Assembly (NCBI GenBank): GCA_024695545.1
Contig: JAILHZ010000052.1
Span: 1-64,000 of the forward strand
Length of the DNA stretch: 64,000 nucleotides
Source of the DNA: Clostridiales bacterium
GTDB taxonomy: Bacteria; Bacillota_A; Clostridia; Saccharofermentanales; Saccharofermentanaceae
Direction: 5' to 3'
The position numbers and the translations under genes were made by a program. Each line of letters begins with the position of its first letter. Positions within the stretch are counted from its first letter, which is position 1. Below the pieces are notes generated by a model that worked only from the letters and a program-made list of their open reading frames with translations, was not told the DNA's origin and did no database searches. This document shows, in pieces, positions 35,511 through 44,009 of this stretch.

Positions 35511-37633
35511 GTGCGAATATGAGCCCTGAGGGCATGATCTTAGGCGGAAGATACCGCATCATAAAACTGATCGGCAGTGGCGGTATGGCAGATGTATATC
35601 TGGCAGCTGACCTGTCGTCCGGAATGAACGTGGCGATTAAGATCCTGAAGCAGGAATTCGCTACAAATGTCGAGTTTATTAAGCGTTTCGACACTGAGGC
35701 GAAGGCGGCCTCGTCGCTTTCCCATGCGAATATCGTCCATGTATTCGGTGTAGGCCAGGAAGGTAATATCCGATACATGGTACAGGAGTATGTCGAGGGT
35801 ATTACCGTCAAGGACATGATCCTGCAGAATGGTCATCTTGACTGGAAGGTCGCCGTCCCGATCGTTATCCAGGTCGGAATGGCACTGGATACGGCTCATC
35901 AGAATGGTATCGTTCACAGAGATATCAAGCCGCATAATATCCTAATCACCCGTGACCGTATTGCGAAGGTGACGGACTTCGGTATTGCGCACGCATCTAC
36001 TAACCATACGATTACTCTGACATCGGGCGGTGCGCTCGGTTCAGTACATTATTTCTCGCCGGAGCAGGCCAGAGGCGGTATCGTCAGCCCGAGTTCCGAT
36101 ATTTATTCTCTCGGTGTCACGCTGTTCGAGATGGTAACCGGACGAGTGCCTTTCGACGGGGATAATTCCGTGGCAATTGCCGTGAAGCATCTACAGGAAC
36201 CGGTTCCGTATGCTTCTAACTTCGTTCCGGGCATTCCGCAGGGTCTCGATGCGATCATTCAGAAAGCGATGCAGAAGGATCCGAAGCTCCGCTATAAGTC
36301 TATCCGTGAGATGGTAACTGAACTTGATGCCCTGATGGTCGACCCGAACGGTTCTTACGGTATCGTGGATACCAATGCGGAAACTCCGATCGAGAATGTT
36401 GATGTAACAGGTGTTACCCCGGTTATACGTCAGGAACCCAATTACGGAAAACTGAAGGATATTGAGCGTTCCATCAAGACGAGAAGAAGATCCCGCTGGA
36501 AAGATAACCTGATCGTTATCGTGGTCGTCGTCCTGATCATCGGTATCCTTATCGGCCTTACCTATCTTGTGACGGACACCCTGAAGAAATCTGTAAAACA
36601 GGAGACGCAGAGCGTATTTGTCGTTCAGAACTACGTCGGAAAGACTATCGTGGAAGTCCAGCAGAGTTTCCAGGAACACGGATTTACTACGTTTAAACTC
36701 GAGTATGAAGTCCGTACGGACTATGCTCCGAATATTGTCGTAAAACAGAATATTCAGGAGGGCATGGAGATGCGGAATAACAGTTCCGTCAATGTTCTTA
36801 TTCTTACTGTAAGTAAAGCGCCTGATGATGTTGAACTTAAGGACTATACCAATATGAAGTATGAAGTTGCTTTTGAGGCGCTTAAAGTCGAGGGATTTAA
36901 TGTAAACGCCCATCCGGAGATCAATGACACCATCGAGCCGGGACTTGTTATCCGTACTGAACCGCCGGCAGGAACGAAGGTAAAGCCGAATTCGGCTATT
37001 ACGATCGTTTTCAGCCGTCAGTCTTCGGAAGTTGAAGTTCCGAACCTTCTGAAGATGGATCTGGAGTCTGCAAGAAAAGCAATAGATGAGGCAGGACTCG
37101 TTCTTGAGACAATTGAGATGAGCCCGGAACTTCAGGCGCAGAATCTGAAGGAGAAGGATCTTTTCGTCATGCTTACTGATCCGACACCGGGGACCAAGGT
37201 GCAGAGAAAGTCTGCAATCAGACTCTATGTCGGAAATGCAGAGGATGTGGCAAGAGGCGGAACGCCGACTCCGACACCGGAAGTCATCGGATATAATGTT
37301 GTGCTCGCTTCCCAGGGACAGGGTTCTGTATCCGGAGACAGCGTGTACGCGACAAATTCTCCGGTTACTATTGCTGCAGTACCGAGTATCGGATATCAGT
37401 TTGTCGCATGGGTAGATGAAGCGAATAACCCGATCAGTTATTCTTCGACATATACATTTATTATGCCGGAGAAGGATATTCATCTGACGGCGGTATTTGA
37501 GCCGACCCCGACTCAGACTCCGACGCCTACACCTACGCCGCCGCCGACACCGACGCCGGAGCCGCATCAGGATACGCCGACTCCGACTCAGGAACCACCG
37601 CCGCCGCCGATTCCGGATTATCAGGGCGGCTGA
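35507..37633 (+). CDS. prkC: PASTA-domain Ser/Thr kinase with InlB-like repeat
   Basis: Membrane kinase of 708 residues sensing wall fragments. The kinase domain (1-275) has GSGGMADVYLA, VHRDIKPHNIL and TDFGIAHA. A membrane helix is near 333-355, followed by three PASTA units (about 372-440, 441-506, 507-580). After a short TPTP linker, residues about 593-665 resemble a divergent InlB B-repeat (YQFVAWVDEANNPI, then TAVFEP), and the protein ends in a Pro/Thr-rich tail. Kinases of this family often stop after the PASTA units, so the extra extracellular part is unusual. Confidence 0.95.
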   Translation: MSANMSPEGMILGGRYRIIKLIGSGGMADVYLAADLSSGMNVAIKILKQEFATNVEFIKRFDTEAKAASSLSHANIVHVFGVGQEGNIRYMVQEYVEGITVKDMILQNGHLDWKVAVPIVIQVGMALDTAHQNGIVHRDIKPHNILITRDRIAKVTDFGIAHASTNHTITLTSGGALGSVHYFSPEQARGGIVSPSSDIYSLGVTLFEMVTGRVPFDGDNSVAIAVKHLQEPVPYASNFVPGIPQGLDAIIQKAMQKDPKLRYKSIREMVTELDALMVDPNGSYGIVDTNAETPIENVDVTGVTPVIRQEPNYGKLKDIERSIKTRRRSRWKDNLIVIVVVVLIIGILIGLTYLVTDTLKKSVKQETQSVFVVQNYVGKTIVEVQQSFQEHGFTTFKLEYEVRTDYAPNIVVKQNIQEGMEMRNNSSVNVLILTVSKAPDDVELKDYTNMKYEVAFEALKVEGFNVNAHPEINDTIEPGLVIRTEPPAGTKVKPNSAITIVFSRQSSEVEVPNLLKMDLESARKAIDEAGLVLETIEMSPELQAQNLKEKDLFVMLTDPTPGTKVQRKSAIRLYVGNAEDVARGGTPTPTPEVIGYNVVLASQGQGSVSGDSVYATNSPVTIAAVPSIGYQFVAWVDEANNPISYSSTYTFIMPEKDIHLTAVFEPTPTQTPTPTPTPPPTPTPEPHQDTPTPTQEPPPPPIPDYQGG

Positions 37634-37675
37634 TCTGAAAACGATGTGAAATAAGCTAGAAACGAGGCAAGGGGA

Positions 37676-38578
37676 ATTACGGCAGACGAATCGAAACAAA
37701 AGAAGAACGGACGCATTACCAAAGGGATAGGAGGATCCTATACGATCCTGCTTGATGAGGGTGAGTCTGTTTTCGCCAAACCCCGTGGCATCTTCCGTAA
37801 CCGCAAAGTGATTCCGACAGTGGGTGATTACTGTGAAGTGGAACCGTCCGGAGATCCGGATATTCCTTTTACAATTGTCTCAATCGGTGAACGGAAGAAC
37901 CTTCTTATCCGTCCCAGTGTCGCGAACATTGATGTTCTGATCATTGCTGTTTCGACAGCAAATCCCGAGCCAGATCTGAAACTTCTGGATAAGCTTCTGA
38001 TCCTTTGTCCCAAACTGGATATTGAACCACTGATCTGGCTGACGAAGACAGATCTTTCCCGTGAGAAAGCAGATGTCCTGATCAGGGAGTATTCCGATGC
38101 AGGTTTCCGCGTTGTGGAGTCCTCGCAGGAGGAGATGCTTCCAGATGATCAGATCCATGAGATATTCGAAGGCCATACGGTCGGTATTGCCGGACAGTCC
38201 GGAGTCGGAAAGTCTACGCTTTGCCACCGGCTTACCGGGATGGAGAATATTGAAGTGGGAAGTATAAGTGAAAGACTGAAGAGAGGTAAGCATACTACCC
38301 GCCATGTGGAGCTTTTCCCGTTTAAGGGAGGCTTCCTGATCGATACTCCGGGTTTTTCGTCTCTGGATGTCGACCGCATCGGAATCGATGAAGCAGATCT
38401 CGCCGGCGGGTATCCGGAACTCCTGCGGATCACTGGAAAGTGCAGGTTCCAGGACTGCCGCCATACCGGTGAACTTGGATGCAGGATCGAAGAAAGTGGT
38501 ATCACGGAGGGAAGACTTGCGCGATACCGTGAATTTTTGGATATAATATTAGTGAACTCGAAGAAATATGGGAAATAG
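37676..38578 (+). CDS. rsgA: Ribosome small-subunit GTPase RsgA, apparent ATT start
   Basis: Circularly permuted GTPase for 30S maturation. G motifs: TKTDL (G4), GQSGVGKSTLCHRL (G1), DTPGFSSLD (G3); the zinc site is CRFQDCRHTGELGC. The OB-fold begins with NGRITKGIGGSYTILL, encoded from about 37706, but between the in-frame stop at 37652 and a GTG at 37808 there is no ATG, GTG or TTG. The GTG start would delete about half of the OB fold. ATT at 37676, 8 bases after GAGG, is the best candidate and gives 300 residues. A sequencing error is an alternative. Confidence 0.85.
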   Translation: MTADESKQKKNGRITKGIGGSYTILLDEGESVFAKPRGIFRNRKVIPTVGDYCEVEPSGDPDIPFTIVSIGERKNLLIRPSVANIDVLIIAVSTANPEPDLKLLDKLLILCPKLDIEPLIWLTKTDLSREKADVLIREYSDAGFRVVESSQEEMLPDDQIHEIFEGHTVGIAGQSGVGKSTLCHRLTGMENIEVGSISERLKRGKHTTRHVELFPFKGGFLIDTPGFSSLDVDRIGIDEADLAGGYPELLRITGKCRFQDCRHTGELGCRIEESGITEGRLARYREFLDIILVNSKKYGK

Positions 38579-38595
38579 AAGGAAGGTTTTGGAAA

Positions 38596-39255
38596 ATGAA
38601 TGATGTGGTGATCGCCCCATCCATACTGGCTGCGGATTGCGGCCGTCTCAACGAAGAGATCAGGGAAGTCGAAAAGGAGACGTCTTTTCTCCATATCGAT
38701 GTGATGGATGGTCATTATGTGCCGAACCTGACTTTCGGTGTTCCTGTTGTTGAGTCTATCCGTAAGTGCACGAACATGGTTTTCGATGTGCATCTTATGG
38801 TAACGAATCCTATGGATTTCTTTAAGCCTTTTGCGGATGCAGGCGCGGATATGCTTACTTTCCATGTTGAGACTGTAGATGATCCCGATGTAGCGATCGA
38901 TGCGATCCGCAAGCTCGGTAAGCGCGCAGGTATCTCGATTCATCCGGATACCCCGATCGAAAAGGTACTGCCTTACGTTACGAAGTGTGATCTGGTCCTC
39001 GTAATGTCTGTTCGTCCCGGTTTTGGCGGACAGCACTTCATGGAAGAGTCCCTGGAGCGTATCGCGGCGGTTAGAAAAGTTATTGATGAGAATCACGCAG
39101 ATACCCTTATTTCTGTTGACGGCGGTATTTACACGGAGACGGCTCCGAGGGTCGTCCAGGCCGGTGCGTCCTATCTCGTAGCAGGGTCTGCCGTATTCTC
39201 CAACGACGACCATGTCAAAGCCATTAAGGAGCTTCGCTCGTGTGTTATGTCGTAA
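38596..39255 (+). CDS. rpe: Ribulose-phosphate 3-epimerase
   Basis: Pentose-phosphate enzyme interconverting ribulose- and xylulose-5-phosphate. The 219-residue TIM barrel has IAPSILAADCGRL, HIDVMDGHYVPNLTFG, MSVRPGFGGQHF and SVDGGIYTETAP, which include the metal ligands and catalytic Asp residues. ATG follows GAAGGAAGG. The rsgA-rpe-thiN order is typical of Firmicutes. Confidence 0.97.
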   Translation: MNDVVIAPSILAADCGRLNEEIREVEKETSFLHIDVMDGHYVPNLTFGVPVVESIRKCTNMVFDVHLMVTNPMDFFKPFADAGADMLTFHVETVDDPDVAIDAIRKLGKRAGISIHPDTPIEKVLPYVTKCDLVLVMSVRPGFGGQHFMEESLERIAAVRKVIDENHADTLISVDGGIYTETAPRVVQAGASYLVAGSAVFSNDDHVKAIKELRSCVMS

Positions 39256-39893
39256 TTGCAGGAGGCCCGAATAAAGATCTGTCTTTACTCCTGCAAGCCC
39301 TGGAAGGTGCAGAGAAGATCATCTGCGCAGACAGTGGTGCAGATGCGTTGACACCTTATAATATTGTCCCGGATACGGTGTGGGGCGATATGGACTCCAT
39401 TTCTGATGAAACAAAGTCATTTCTAGAGAAGAATCATGTGGCTAACCGTCTTTTCCCAATCGAAAAGGATATGACGGATTCTGAACTGTGCCTCCGAAGT
39501 GTTCCGAAAGACAGGAAGATCCTGTTCGTAACTTCACTGCTCGGACGTCTGGATCATGTCATGTCGAATCTTCTTCTTACTATGCGTCTTTGTGAAGAGG
39601 GCTACGATATCGTGACCACTGACGGAAAGACATGGGTATATCCCTTGAGTGGCGAGAATCACTGGACCGCTCCGGAAGATAAGGTGAGCGCGAAGAATAC
39701 CTGTTCGCTGATACCTCTGGGCAAAGGTGCTTTTTCCGTAAGTACTGTCGGCATGAAGTATCCGCTTTGCGACCGTGATATTTTGCCTGGAAGTTCGCTT
39801 ACAGTCAGTAACGAGTTTGATATGAAAGAAAAAGAGCATGGCTTCGACATGAAAGACGGAACCATGCTCGTAATTATCACTGAAAAGGTGTGA
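39240..39893 (+). CDS. thiN: Thiamine pyrophosphokinase
   Basis: Converts thiamine to thiamine diphosphate. The 217-residue protein starts VVIAGGP and has CADSGAD and DTVWGDMDSIS, the conserved Asp motifs, followed by KDMTDSELCL and TSLLGRLDHVMSN. It starts with GTG 16 bases before the rpe stop, with AAGGAGC inside rpe as ribosome binding site. It is the last gene of the long operon; no terminator is seen in the 8 bases before the convergent aminotransferase gene. Confidence 0.93.
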   Translation: MCYVVIAGGPNKDLSLLLQALEGAEKIICADSGADALTPYNIVPDTVWGDMDSISDETKSFLEKNHVANRLFPIEKDMTDSELCLRSVPKDRKILFVTSLLGRLDHVMSNLLLTMRLCEEGYDIVTTDGKTWVYPLSGENHWTAPEDKVSAKNTCSLIPLGKGAFSVSTVGMKYPLCDRDILPGSSLTVSNEFDMKEKEHGFDMKDGTMLVIITEKV

Positions 39894-39901
39894 TCAGGCG
39901 A

Positions 39902-41077
39902 TCAGGCCTTCAGCCCGAGTTCTTTTGCAATCGCTTCAAAAGCTTCCTTCGATCCTGTGATCGTCTTTTCGGATACGCAGAATGCAAGTCTTACATAACC
40001 TTCACGCTTGAAAGCGGAACCGGGAACGACCAGTACGTTATACTTCGCGCAGACTTCACAGAACTTCGTGTCCTCGATCGGGGTCTTCATGAACAGGTAG
40101 AGGGCGCCCTGCGGCTTGGTGCAGGTGAAGCCTGCCTCGGTGATGATGTTGTAAAGAAGATTTCTTCTTCTTTCGTAGTTCGGGACATCGACCTTCGCGT
40201 TCAGCGCCTTAGCAACGACACGCTGCATAAGAGCAGGAGCATTAACTGCGCCGAGGATTCGGTTGCAGAGTACGAGTGCCTGTGTGAGGAGTTCGAAATC
40301 TTCGTGCTTCGGGCTGACACAGGTATAACCGATACGCTCGCCCGGAAGGGAAAGGGACTTACTCCAGGAGAAACAGACGATCAGGTTGTCAAAGTAGGAC
40401 AGGGAAGAAGGAACCTTCATTCCGTCATATGCCAGATCAATGTACGGCTCGTCGGAAATAACGTGGATGACATGATCCTGCTTCTTCAGAAGAGCATTGA
40501 GTTCGATCAGGGTCTCCTTCGGATAGATCGCGCCGCTCGGGTTGTTCGGAGAGTTGACGATGATCGCCTTTGTCTTCGGAGTGATGGCCTTCTCGATCTC
40601 GGACATGATCGGCAGAAAGGTATCCGGGTCAGTATTCACGATGACAGGAACTCCCTTGGCATTGCTGATATAGTTCAGATATTCGAGGAAGAAGGGGGCG
40701 AGAAGGATGATCTCGTCTTCCGGCTCGATGATGGCACGAAGGATGTTGTTCATGCCGGATGCAGCGCCGCAGGTCATGCAGATCGAATCGATACCGATCT
40801 GAACACCGCTCTCTGCGGAAAGCTTGTCAGCGATCGCCTGTCTTGTCTCCGGGTAGCCGGCATTCGCCATGTAGCCGTGCATCCCGGGAATATCTGCGTT
40901 AGCAAGCTCGATCAGTGCATCTTTTACTTCCTTCGGAGGCTCGAGGTCCGGGTTACCGATGGAGAAATCGAATACTTTATCTTCTCCGTAGATCTTCTTT
41001 AATCTGGAGCCCTCGTCAAACATCTTGCGGATGAGAGAGCCGCCGGAGAGTTTTTGCTCTATTTCTTTAGAAATCAT
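39902..41077 (-). CDS. Class I PLP-dependent aminotransferase
   Basis: Fold-type I aminotransferase, 391 residues. NSPNNPSGAIYPKE and SDEPYIDLAYDG are PLP-binding segments and Lys in SWSKSLSLPGERIGY forms the Schiff base; DFSIGNPDLEPP is the N-terminal arm. Substrate cannot be assigned; the style is of aspartate/aromatic-type enzymes in Clostridia. ATG 41077 lies about 10 bases after AAGGA; a GTG at 41086 sits directly on that site and is less likely. Confidence 0.92.
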   Translation of the reverse strand: MISKEIEQKLSGGSLIRKMFDEGSRLKKIYGEDKVFDFSIGNPDLEPPKEVKDALIELANADIPGMHGYMANAGYPETRQAIADKLSAESGVQIGIDSICMTCGAASGMNNILRAIIEPEDEIILLAPFFLEYLNYISNAKGVPVIVNTDPDTFLPIMSEIEKAITPKTKAIIVNSPNNPSGAIYPKETLIELNALLKKQDHVIHVISDEPYIDLAYDGMKVPSSLSYFDNLIVCFSWSKSLSLPGERIGYTCVSPKHEDFELLTQALVLCNRILGAVNAPALMQRVVAKALNAKVDVPNYERRRNLLYNIITEAGFTCTKPQGALYLFMKTPIEDTKFCEVCAKYNVLVVPGSAFKREGYVRLAFCVSEKTITGSKEAFEAIAKELGLKA

Positions 41078-41114
41078 GTCGTCCACTTCCTTAATTCTTG
41101 GATTGATATAAGCG

Positions 41115-41123
41115 ATTATAGCA
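41115..41123 (-). promoter_or_regulatory. Extended -10 promoter of the aminotransferase gene
   Basis: On the minus strand TG-C-TATAAT, about 38 bases before the start codon. No clear -35 box. Confidence 0.5.
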
Positions 41124-41143
41124 TATAGGATTCCTTTTTTGCG

Positions 41144-41158
41144 TTATATTGAATATAA
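41144..41158. repeat. 15-bp AT-rich palindrome between divergent promoters
   Basis: TTATATT-G-AATATAA is a perfect 7-1-7 dyad. It overlaps a TATAAT at 41154-41159 on the plus strand and lies just behind the aminotransferase promoter. Confidence 0.35.
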
Positions 41159-41203
41159 TGACCCTGTGGGCTGAAATATCAGTAGAAATATTGCATATTC
41201 TGC

Positions 41204-41232
41204 TTGACAAGCAATAATTGAACAGTTATTAT
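41204..41232 (+). promoter_or_regulatory. Promoter of infC-rpmI-rplT
   Basis: Consensus TTGACA, 17-bp spacer, TATTAT. Predicted RNA start near 41239, leaving a leader of about 140 bases. Confidence 0.85.
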
Positions 41233-41238
41233 GTTGAA

Positions 41239-41377
41239 GTTACAGCAAGTAGGAGTTTCCGCTTCTCACCTCAAGTTCCGATGAAGAGGTTCACTAAAGT
41301 GGCTTATTTCAAGTAAGTTTTGACGGAGTGAAGCGGGAGAGTTTCGCTCCGTTTTTGTATTAAGGAGGTGGGTTCTT
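41239..41377 (+). promoter_or_regulatory. infC leader, probable L20-type attenuator
   Basis: The leader of the IF3-L35-L20 operon ends in a terminator hairpin just before the infC ribosome binding site. The position matches L20-binding leaders known in Firmicutes, in which L20 favours termination. The upstream part (GAGTTTCC, CTCACC, GGTTCACT) could form the alternative fold; pairing was not computed. Confidence 0.6.
41323..41356 (+). terminator. Attenuator hairpin of the infC leader
   Basis: ACGGAGTGAA pairs with TTTCGCTCCGT (one G-T pair), followed by five T. The AGGAGG of infC starts 7 bases later. Confidence 0.8.
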
Positions 41378-41899
41378 ATCGCCAGACAGAATAATGGGCA
41401 GCCAATCAACGAAGAGATTCGTTTTGAGAAGGTGCGATTGATTGATGCAGATGGTACGATGGTCGGTATTGTTCCGATCGAGCAGGCTAGAAAGGCCGCA
41501 GATCTTGCAGGACTTGATCTTGTACTGATCGCAAATAACCCTGACAACCCGGTCTGTAAAGTAATGGATTACGGCAAGTATCTGTTCGAACAGTCCAAGC
41601 GTGAGAAGGAAGCCCGTAAGAACCAGAAGGTGATCGAGACGAAGGAAGTCGGCATGAAGCTGACCACAGAAGATCACGATCTGAATGTCAAGACGAAGAA
41701 CGCATGCCGTTTCCTTAAAGATGGAAACCGAGTCAAAGTTATCGTGAAGTTCCGTGGCCGTGAGATGGCTTACCAGAACCAGGGATATGCTGTAATGGAG
41801 AAGTTCGCGTCACTGTGCGCTGAGGTCGGCCAGATCGATAAGCCGGCAAAGATCGAGGGCAGGAACATGGTTATGTTCTTAGCTCCTAAGAAAAACTGA
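41378..41899 (+). CDS. infC: Translation initiation factor IF-3 (ATC start)
   Basis: IF-3 checks start codons and keeps 30S subunits free. The frame reads ATC then ARQNNGQPINEEIRFEKVRL and continues into the standard core with VRLIDADGTMVG and NPVCKVMDYGKY; product 173 residues. No ATG, GTG or TTG lies at the true N-terminus: ATC at 41378, 9 bases after AGGAGG, is the only position that fits. Rare start codons in infC are known and let IF-3 repress its own translation. The later GTG at 41432 would cut into the conserved N domain. Confidence 0.95.
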   Translation: MARQNNGQPINEEIRFEKVRLIDADGTMVGIVPIEQARKAADLAGLDLVLIANNPDNPVCKVMDYGKYLFEQSKREKEARKNQKVIETKEVGMKLTTEDHDLNVKTKNACRFLKDGNRVKVIVKFRGREMAYQNQGYAVMEKFASLCAEVGQIDKPAKIEGRNMVMFLAPKKN

Positions 41900-41924
41900 T
41901 TGTGATTAAGGAGGAAATAGAAAA

Positions 41925-42122
41925 ATGCCTAAGCAGAAAACACACAGTTCATCTAAGAAGAGATTTAAGGTAACGGGTACCGGTAAGGTTCTGTATTCCC
42001 AGGCTTTCCGTCGCCACATCCTGAGCAAGAGACCGAGCAAGAGAATGAGACATCTTCGTCACACAGCTGTTTGCTCTGCGCCGAATGCGAAGATCATCAA
42101 GACAATGGTTCCGTATAAATAA
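41925..42122 (+). CDS. rpmI: 50S ribosomal protein L35
   Basis: Basic 65-residue protein with [20 protein letters not shown] and [15 protein letters not shown], typical of L35. AAGGAGG precedes the ATG. It lies between infC and rplT in the standard order. Confidence 0.98.
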   Translation: MPKQKTHSSSKKRFKVTGTGKVLYSQAFRRHILSKRPSKRMRHLRHTAVCSAPNAKIIKTMVPYK

Positions 42123-42177
42123 TCGGTACCGGATGGATTTGAAAGTTAGTTTAAATATCTAAGGGAGGAACAATACC

Positions 42178-42531
42178 ATGTCCAGAGTAAAAAGAGGTAT
42201 GCGTACAAGAGCGCGTCATCATAAGATCTTAAAGCAGGCGAAGGGATATTTCGGCCACAAGAGCAAGCTGTTCAAAGTTGCTAACCAGCAGGTAATGAAG
42301 TCCGGTAACTATGCTTATCGTGACAGAAGAAACAAGAAGAGAGACTTCCGCAAGCTGTGGATCCAGCGTATCAATGCTGCTTGCCGTGTAAATGGTCTTT
42401 CCTACAGCCGTTTCATGAATGGCCTTAAGAAGGCGAACATCGCTCTCGACCGTAAGGTACTGTCTGATATCGCTATCACAGATCCGAAGGGATTTGCTGC
42501 ACTCTGCGAGCAGGCTAAGAGCGCTCTCTGA
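42178..42531 (+). CDS. rplT: 50S ribosomal protein L20
   Basis: Early-assembly 23S rRNA binding protein of 117 residues and the likely repressor of its own operon. It begins [20 protein letters not shown] and has [18 protein letters not shown] and [18 protein letters not shown] precedes the ATG. Confidence 0.98.
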   Translation: MSRVKRGMRTRARHHKILKQAKGYFGHKSKLFKVANQQVMKSGNYAYRDRRNKKRDFRKLWIQRINAACRVNGLSYSRFMNGLKKANIALDRKVLSDIAITDPKGFAALCEQAKSAL

Positions 42532-42539
42532 TTTTCCGA

Positions 42540-43343
42540 GTGGAACGCTATTTCGAGATAAAAAGCAAAGAAAACCCTCGATTCCGATCACTTGTTGCCC
42601 TGCACGACCGTAAGGTCACGCGGACACAGGGAAAGGTCTTTATCGAGGGTTTGCGTTTGTGCGAAGATGCAATCAAGAGCGGACTCATTCCTGAACTGAT
42701 CATCATCCGTTCCGGGGAAGAGAAGATCGCCGATGCATGGAAGCAGACTTATCCGTCTCTTTCCGGTGTTGAGGTGATCGTTCTTTCAGAATCTTTGTTC
42801 TCGAAACTTTCATCTACGATCAATCCACAGGGAATGGCTCTGATTGTAAAAGCACCTTCCCTCGACGACGGTTTCCCGTATGAGAAAGGGAAGAGCAGGT
42901 ATATCGTGCTCGAACATGTCCAGGATCCGGGAAATATGGGGACGATCATCCGTATGGCGGATGCTTTTGCATATACTGCAGTGCTTTTCACTGAAGATTG
43001 TGTAGATCCTTATAATGAAAAATCACTTCGGGCATCTATGGGGTCATGTTTTCATATTCCGCTGATCTCATTCCCGGACAGTCAAAGTATCCTTGATACA
43101 TTAAAAGAAAATGGAGTTCCGTCGATCGGGGCACATTTGCATGGCGAAGACCTTAGAACGGCGCATTTCCCGCGTTCGGCAGCACTCTGGATCGGAAATG
43201 AAGCGAATGGATTAAGGGATTGCACTTCGTCTGGTTGTGATATACTGATTAAGATACCAATGCCGGGTCGCGCTGAGTCATTAAATGCGGCATCTGCCGC
43301 ATCGATCCTCGGTTATCTCCTGGCAAACGGGGCGGATCAATAA
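42540..43343 (+). CDS. SpoU/TrmH-family RNA 2'-O-methyltransferase
   Basis: A 267-residue SPOUT methylase. The N-terminal substrate-binding domain has QGKVFIEGLRLCEDAI; the knot domain has motif 1 LEHVQDPGNMGTIIRMADAF, motif 2 LWIGNEANGL and motif 3 IPMPGRAESLNAASA. The target nucleotide cannot be told. GTG at 42540 is 8 bases after rplT with no clear ribosome binding site, so it probably depends on translational coupling. This gene commonly follows rplT in Clostridia. Confidence 0.93.
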   Translation: MERYFEIKSKENPRFRSLVALHDRKVTRTQGKVFIEGLRLCEDAIKSGLIPELIIIRSGEEKIADAWKQTYPSLSGVEVIVLSESLFSKLSSTINPQGMALIVKAPSLDDGFPYEKGKSRYIVLEHVQDPGNMGTIIRMADAFAYTAVLFTEDCVDPYNEKSLRASMGSCFHIPLISFPDSQSILDTLKENGVPSIGAHLHGEDLRTAHFPRSAALWIGNEANGLRDCTSSGCDILIKIPMPGRAESLNAASAASILGYLLANGADQ

Positions 43344-43363
43344 CATATTTGGAGGCCGTTTTC

Positions 43364-43993
43364 ATGCAGATAATGATTTTGGGCGCTTCGCGTTCGAGTA
43401 TTTTCCTGATGAAACGCTTGATTGAGAAGGGGCATACATGTGTACTGGTCGATCCGAGAGCACAGGAAATCGAGCAGCAGTATAATCTCGGTATCCTGAC
43501 GATCAACGGTATCATTATTGATATTGATATTCTGAAAGAAGCCGATATCGGTTCCATGGATATCGTATGCGCGATGAGTGAGAGTGAGAACCAGAATCTC
43601 ATGGCTTCTGAGATCGCAAGAGATATTTTCGGCGTGAATAGTGTTATTACAAGAGTTTTTGCTTCCCAGGACTACCACCTTTTTGATGACGGCGGATTCC
43701 TTTCCATTTCGTCTACAGTTCTGACAGCTGATGCTTTTATGCGCGCTATTGACGGCAAAGTGAAGAAGGAAGATTTTACCGGACAGTGTATTTCGAATAT
43801 ATTCGGTAACAGTGTCGCATTTACTATCCTTGATCTCGAGGACGGCTTTGCAGGCGCGAAAGTCCGTGATGTTGAAGATACTGAGGGCAGACACATTTTC
43901 GGTATCGTCAGACATGATTCGTTTATGACTACTCTTCCGAGTATGAAACTGGAGAAGGGAGATAAGCTGATCCTGGCCGAGAAGAAGGTCTGA
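43364..43993 (+). CDS. TrkA-type RCK protein, degenerate Gly motif
   Basis: A 209-residue cytosolic gating subunit with RCK_N and RCK_C domains. The expected GxGxxG at the first loop reads GASRSS (LGASRSSIFL), while the acidic end of strand 2 (LVDPRA) is kept. The segment MSESENQNLMASEIAR matches the RCK fold. ATG 43364 follows TTGGAGG; an earlier TTG at 43349 overlaps that site. It is the first of two RCK genes ahead of trkH. Confidence 0.85.
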   Translation: MQIMILGASRSSIFLMKRLIEKGHTCVLVDPRAQEIEQQYNLGILTINGIIIDIDILKEADIGSMDIVCAMSESENQNLMASEIARDIFGVNSVITRVFASQDYHLFDDGGFLSISSTVLTADAFMRAIDGKVKKEDFTGQCISNIFGNSVAFTILDLEDGFAGAKVRDVEDTEGRHIFGIVRHDSFMTTLPSMKLEKGDKLILAEKKV

Positions 43994-44009
43994 TCAGTTA
44001 GGTGTTCTT

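Noticed and set aside
36191..37699. Antisense open frame opposite the PASTA kinase, rich in Arg
   Set aside because: The Arg-rich stretch is the reverse of the Pro/Thr-coding repeats; not a real protein.
37808..38578. GTG at 37808 as the rsgA start
   Set aside because: It would remove about 44 residues of conserved OB-fold that are encoded in frame upstream.
39890..41002. Plus-strand open frame opposite the aminotransferase
   Set aside because: The minus-strand product has all PLP aminotransferase motifs; the plus frame has none.
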